Assembly (NCBI GenBank): GCA_964493665.1
Contig: CAZBOZ010000003.1
Coordinates: 1-64,000 of the forward strand
Length of the DNA stretch: 64,000 nt
Reading direction: 5' to 3'
DNA from: DAOSVX01 sp964493665
GTDB lineage: Bacteria; Bacillota_I; Bacilli_A; RF39; UBA660
Under the pieces are notes generated by a model. It was given only the letters and a program-made list of their open reading frames with translations, searched no databases and had not been told where the DNA came from. Shown one piece after another: positions 62,047 to 64,000 of this stretch (position 1 is its first letter; each line of letters starts with the position of its first letter). A program made the translations under genes and the position numbers.

Positions 62047-62583
62047 ATGAGTCGTATTGGTAAAAGAGAATTAATTATACCTGAAGGAGTTACAGTAACA
62101 ATCAATCCTAGTGAAGTAATTGTTAAAGGACCTAAAGGTGAATTAAAAGAAAATTATGATAAAAGAATAACTGTTAAAGAAGTAGAAGGTAAAATACTTA
62201 CTGAAAGATCTAGTGAGATGAAACATGTTAAACAATTACACGGGACTACTAATGCTTTAATTAATAATATGATTATAGGTGTTACAAAAGGATTTCAAAA
62301 AGATCTAGAAGCAGTTGGTGTAGGTTATAGATTTAATTTACAAGGTAATAAAATAATAATCTCAGCTGGATTTAGCCATCCAGTTGAAGTAATAGTTCCA
62401 AGCGATATTAAAGTAGAATCACCTAGTAATACTGAGCTATCATTAACAGGAATTAATAAACAAAAATTAATGGAATTTGCGGCTAATGTTCGTAAAATAA
62501 GAAAACCAGAACCTTATAAAGGTAAAGGAATTCGTTATAAAGGCGAATATGTAAGACGCAAAGAAGGAAAGAAAGCGGCATAG
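62047..62583 (+). CDS. rplF: 50S ribosomal protein L6
   Basis: Near the sarcin-ricin loop. 178 residues: SRIGKRELIIPEGV, VTKGFQKDLEAVGVGYRF and C-terminal RKPEPYKGKGIRYKGEYVRRK. AAGGA precedes the ATG. Confidence 0.98.
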   Translation: MSRIGKRELIIPEGVTVTINPSEVIVKGPKGELKENYDKRITVKEVEGKILTERSSEMKHVKQLHGTTNALINNMIIGVTKGFQKDLEAVGVGYRFNLQGNKIIISAGFSHPVEVIVPSDIKVESPSNTELSLTGINKQKLMEFAANVRKIRKPEPYKGKGIRYKGEYVRRKEGKKAA

Positions 62584-62594
62584 GAGGTTAGAAT

Positions 62595-62951
62595 ATGATA
62601 AAAAAAGAATCAAGTAATGTATCTAGAGTAAGAAGACATAAACGTATTAGAGAAACATTATCTGGAACGAATACTATACCAAGATTAAATGTTTTTAGAT
62701 CAAATTCTAATATCTTTGCTCAAGTTATTGATGATGAAAAAGGAGTTACTTTGGTTTCATCTTCATCATTATCTTTAAAATTAAAAAATGGTGGCAACAC
62801 TGAAGGAGCAAAATTAATAGGTAAAGATATTGCTCTTAAATGCAAAGCTAAAAAAATAAAGAAAGTAACCTTTGATCGTGGTGGGTATTTATATCATGGT
62901 CGTGTTAAAGCGTTAGCAGAAGCTGCACGTGAAACCGGGTTAGACTTTTAA
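62595..62951 (+). CDS. rplR: 50S ribosomal protein L18
   Basis: 5S rRNA binder. 118 residues with RRHKRIRETLSGTNTIPRLNVFRSN, VTFDRGGYLYHGRVKALAEAAR and the final GLDF. AGGAGGT precedes the ATG. Confidence 0.98.
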   Translation: MIKKESSNVSRVRRHKRIRETLSGTNTIPRLNVFRSNSNIFAQVIDDEKGVTLVSSSSLSLKLKNGGNTEGAKLIGKDIALKCKAKKIKKVTFDRGGYLYHGRVKALAEAARETGLDF

Positions 62952-62962
62952 GGAGGGTAATA

Positions 62963-63487
62963 ATGAGACAAGAAAATGATCCAAAGAAAAAACTTTTAGA
63001 AGAAAAAGTTATTAATATAGGACGTATTACCAAAGTAGTAAAAGGTGGCCGTCGTTTTAGATTTTCAGCTACTGTTGTAGTTGGAAATAGAAAAGGATTA
63101 GTAGGTATTGGTAGTGGCAAAGCTAAAGAAATAGCTGATGCTGTTAATAAAGCAATTCAAATGGCTAATAAAAATGTTGTTAAAGTTGCAATAGTCAATG
63201 ATAGAACTATTCCTCATGAAGCAATAGGCAAATGTGGTAGAGCTGAAGTTTTAATAAAGCCTGCTAAAGAAGGTCGTGGAATTGTAGCTGGTGGAGCTGC
63301 AAGGGCAGTTCTTGAACTAGCTGGAGTAAAAGATATTGTTTCTAAATCTCTAGGAGCAAATATTAAAGTTAATGTTGCTAAGGCAACTTTAGAAGCTTTG
63401 AAGTCTCAAAGAACTCCCGCCAGAATAAATGCTTTACGTGGTAAAGCTGAAGCTATAAAAGAAGCGGCAGAAGAGGTTGGTGAATAG
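62963..63487 (+). CDS. rpsE: 30S ribosomal protein S5
   Basis: Accuracy protein of the decoding region. 174 residues: KVVKGGRRFRFSATVVVGNRKG, GKAKEIADAV and LELAGVKDI. AAGGAGGG precedes the ATG. rplO follows after one base: rpmD (L30), usually between them, is absent. Confidence 0.97.
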   Translation: MRQENDPKKKLLEEKVINIGRITKVVKGGRRFRFSATVVVGNRKGLVGIGSGKAKEIADAVNKAIQMANKNVVKVAIVNDRTIPHEAIGKCGRAEVLIKPAKEGRGIVAGGAARAVLELAGVKDIVSKSLGANIKVNVAKATLEALKSQRTPARINALRGKAEAIKEAAEEVGE

Positions 63488-63488
63488 T

Positions 63489-63929
63489 ATGAAATTACAC
63501 GAATTAACATCATCACCTACAAAAAAAAGTCGTAAAATAGTAGGCCGTGGTCCAGGAAGTGGAATGGGTAAAACATCTACTCGTGGTGAAAATGGTCAAA
63601 AATCAAGAAGTGGAGCAGGAATTCCGGCTTGGTTCCAAGGTGGGCAATCACCACTTTATAGAAGAATACCTAAAAGGGGATTTAACAACAATAGATTTAC
63701 AAAAAGATATCAAGTTTTAAACTTAAATGATTTCGATAGATTTAATGATGGAGAAATAATTACTCCAGAAAAGTTAAAAGAAATGGGAATTATTAAAAAA
63801 GAATTAACTGGTATAAAAGTATTAGCTTATGGAGAATTAACTAAAAAAGTTACAATCAAAGCTCATAGATTTTCTTCAAAAGCTATAGCAAAAATAGAGA
63901 GCGCCGGTGGCAAAGCTGAGGTGATTTAG
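63489..63929 (+). CDS. rplO: 50S ribosomal protein L15
   Basis: Late-assembly protein. 146 residues, MKLHELTSSPTKKSRKIVGRG start, GQKSRSGAGIPAWFQGGQSP and KITVKAHRFSxxA-type ending VTIKAHRFSSKA. ATG 63489 gives the canonical start with GAGGTTGG 8 bases upstream. Confidence 0.97.
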   Translation: MKLHELTSSPTKKSRKIVGRGPGSGMGKTSTRGENGQKSRSGAGIPAWFQGGQSPLYRRIPKRGFNNNRFTKRYQVLNLNDFDRFNDGEIITPEKLKEMGIIKKELTGIKVLAYGELTKKVTIKAHRFSSKAIAKIESAGGKAEVI

Positions 63930-64000
63930 ATGTTCCAAAGTCTAAAGCAAATATTTTCTCCAATTAATAAAGATTTAAGAAAAAGAATTTATTTTACTTT
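63930..64000 (+). CDS. secY: Protein translocase subunit SecY, 5' end only
   Basis: Starts directly after the rplO stop with GAGGTGAT upstream; the 23 visible residues, MFQSLKQIFSPINKDLRKR then IYFT, match the cytoplasmic N-terminus of SecY, and secY follows rplO in almost all bacteria. The rest lies outside the window. Confidence 0.9.
   Translation, partial: MFQSLKQIFSPINKDLRKRIYFT

Noticed and set aside
1..64000. Mycoplasma-type code (UGA as Trp)
   Set aside because: UGA ends several genes exactly where the families end (recF, holB, pth, ftsX), and conserved Trp are UGG.
1..64000. tRNA or rRNA genes, CRISPR arrays, insertion sequences, prophage
   Set aside because: None seen: no cloverleaf or rRNA-like sequence in the gaps, no regular spaced repeats, no transposase or integrase motifs.

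Overview
The window looks like the replication-origin region of a low-GC, Gram-positive-type bacterium of the class Bacilli. The ORFs that code left of about 14.1 kb are on the minus strand and those right of about 14.4 kb are on the plus strand, with one exception (a lemA-like gene at 43468-44010). Gene content and order (rnpA-yidC-khpB, mnmE-mnmG-rsmG-noc, dnaA-dnaN-recF-gyrB-gyrA, tadA-dnaX-ybaB-recR, tatD-3D protein-rsmA, the S10/spc ribosomal block) follow the Bacillus pattern in reduced form. UGA is used as a stop (recF, holB, pth, ftsX) and UGG encodes Trp, so this is not a Mycoplasma-type code. MurA, DivIC/FtsB, FtsEX and two M23 hydrolases argue for a peptidoglycan wall. I infer an uncultured, probably host-associated lineage near RF39 or the Erysipelotrichales; no rRNA or tRNA gene is present to place it better.

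Layout. 1-6.8 kb (minus): partial rpiB, an ATP-grasp enzyme, rpmE, murA, prmC, prfA, rpoE, argS. 6.9-14.1 kb (minus): noc, rsmG, mnmG, mnmE, khpB, yidC, rnpA. 14.1-15.9 kb: oriC with DnaA boxes on both sides of dnaA. 15.9-23.1 kb: dnaN, a comK homologue, recF, gyrB, gyrA. 23.15-23.5 kb: three perfect parS sites, one perfect Noc-binding site and the small SRP RNA. 23.5-34 kb: tadA, dnaX, ybaB, recR, holB, ricT, pth, mfd, tatD, a 3D-domain protein, rsmA. 34-40 kb: spoVG, divIC/ftsB-like, a catalytically dead EcfA1/EcfA2 pair, rplM-rpsI, a minimal GdpP-like DHH protein, rplI, dnaB. 40-51.5 kb: LysM-M23 protein, walJ, rlmH, ung, lemA, yitT, ftsE-ftsX-pcsB-like, whiA, TGS nucleoside kinase, gap. 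51.6-55 kb: a 1119-residue cysteine-rich surface protein. 55-64 kb: S10/spc ribosomal operon into secY (partial).

The most interesting points are: (1) an origin segregation/occlusion module made of a Noc homologue that lacks the N-terminal membrane helix and carries a long linker, with one Noc site on its own operon promoter and another among three parS sites; (2) a ComK homologue between dnaN and recF that lacks the C-terminal MecA-binding tail of Bacillus ComK; (3) EcfA1- and EcfA2-derived proteins that have both lost every ATPase motif yet remain intact ORFs, with ecfT absent; (4) a cysteine-repeat plus cadherin-like surface protein; (5) an acidic 64-residue tail on ribosomal protein L3.
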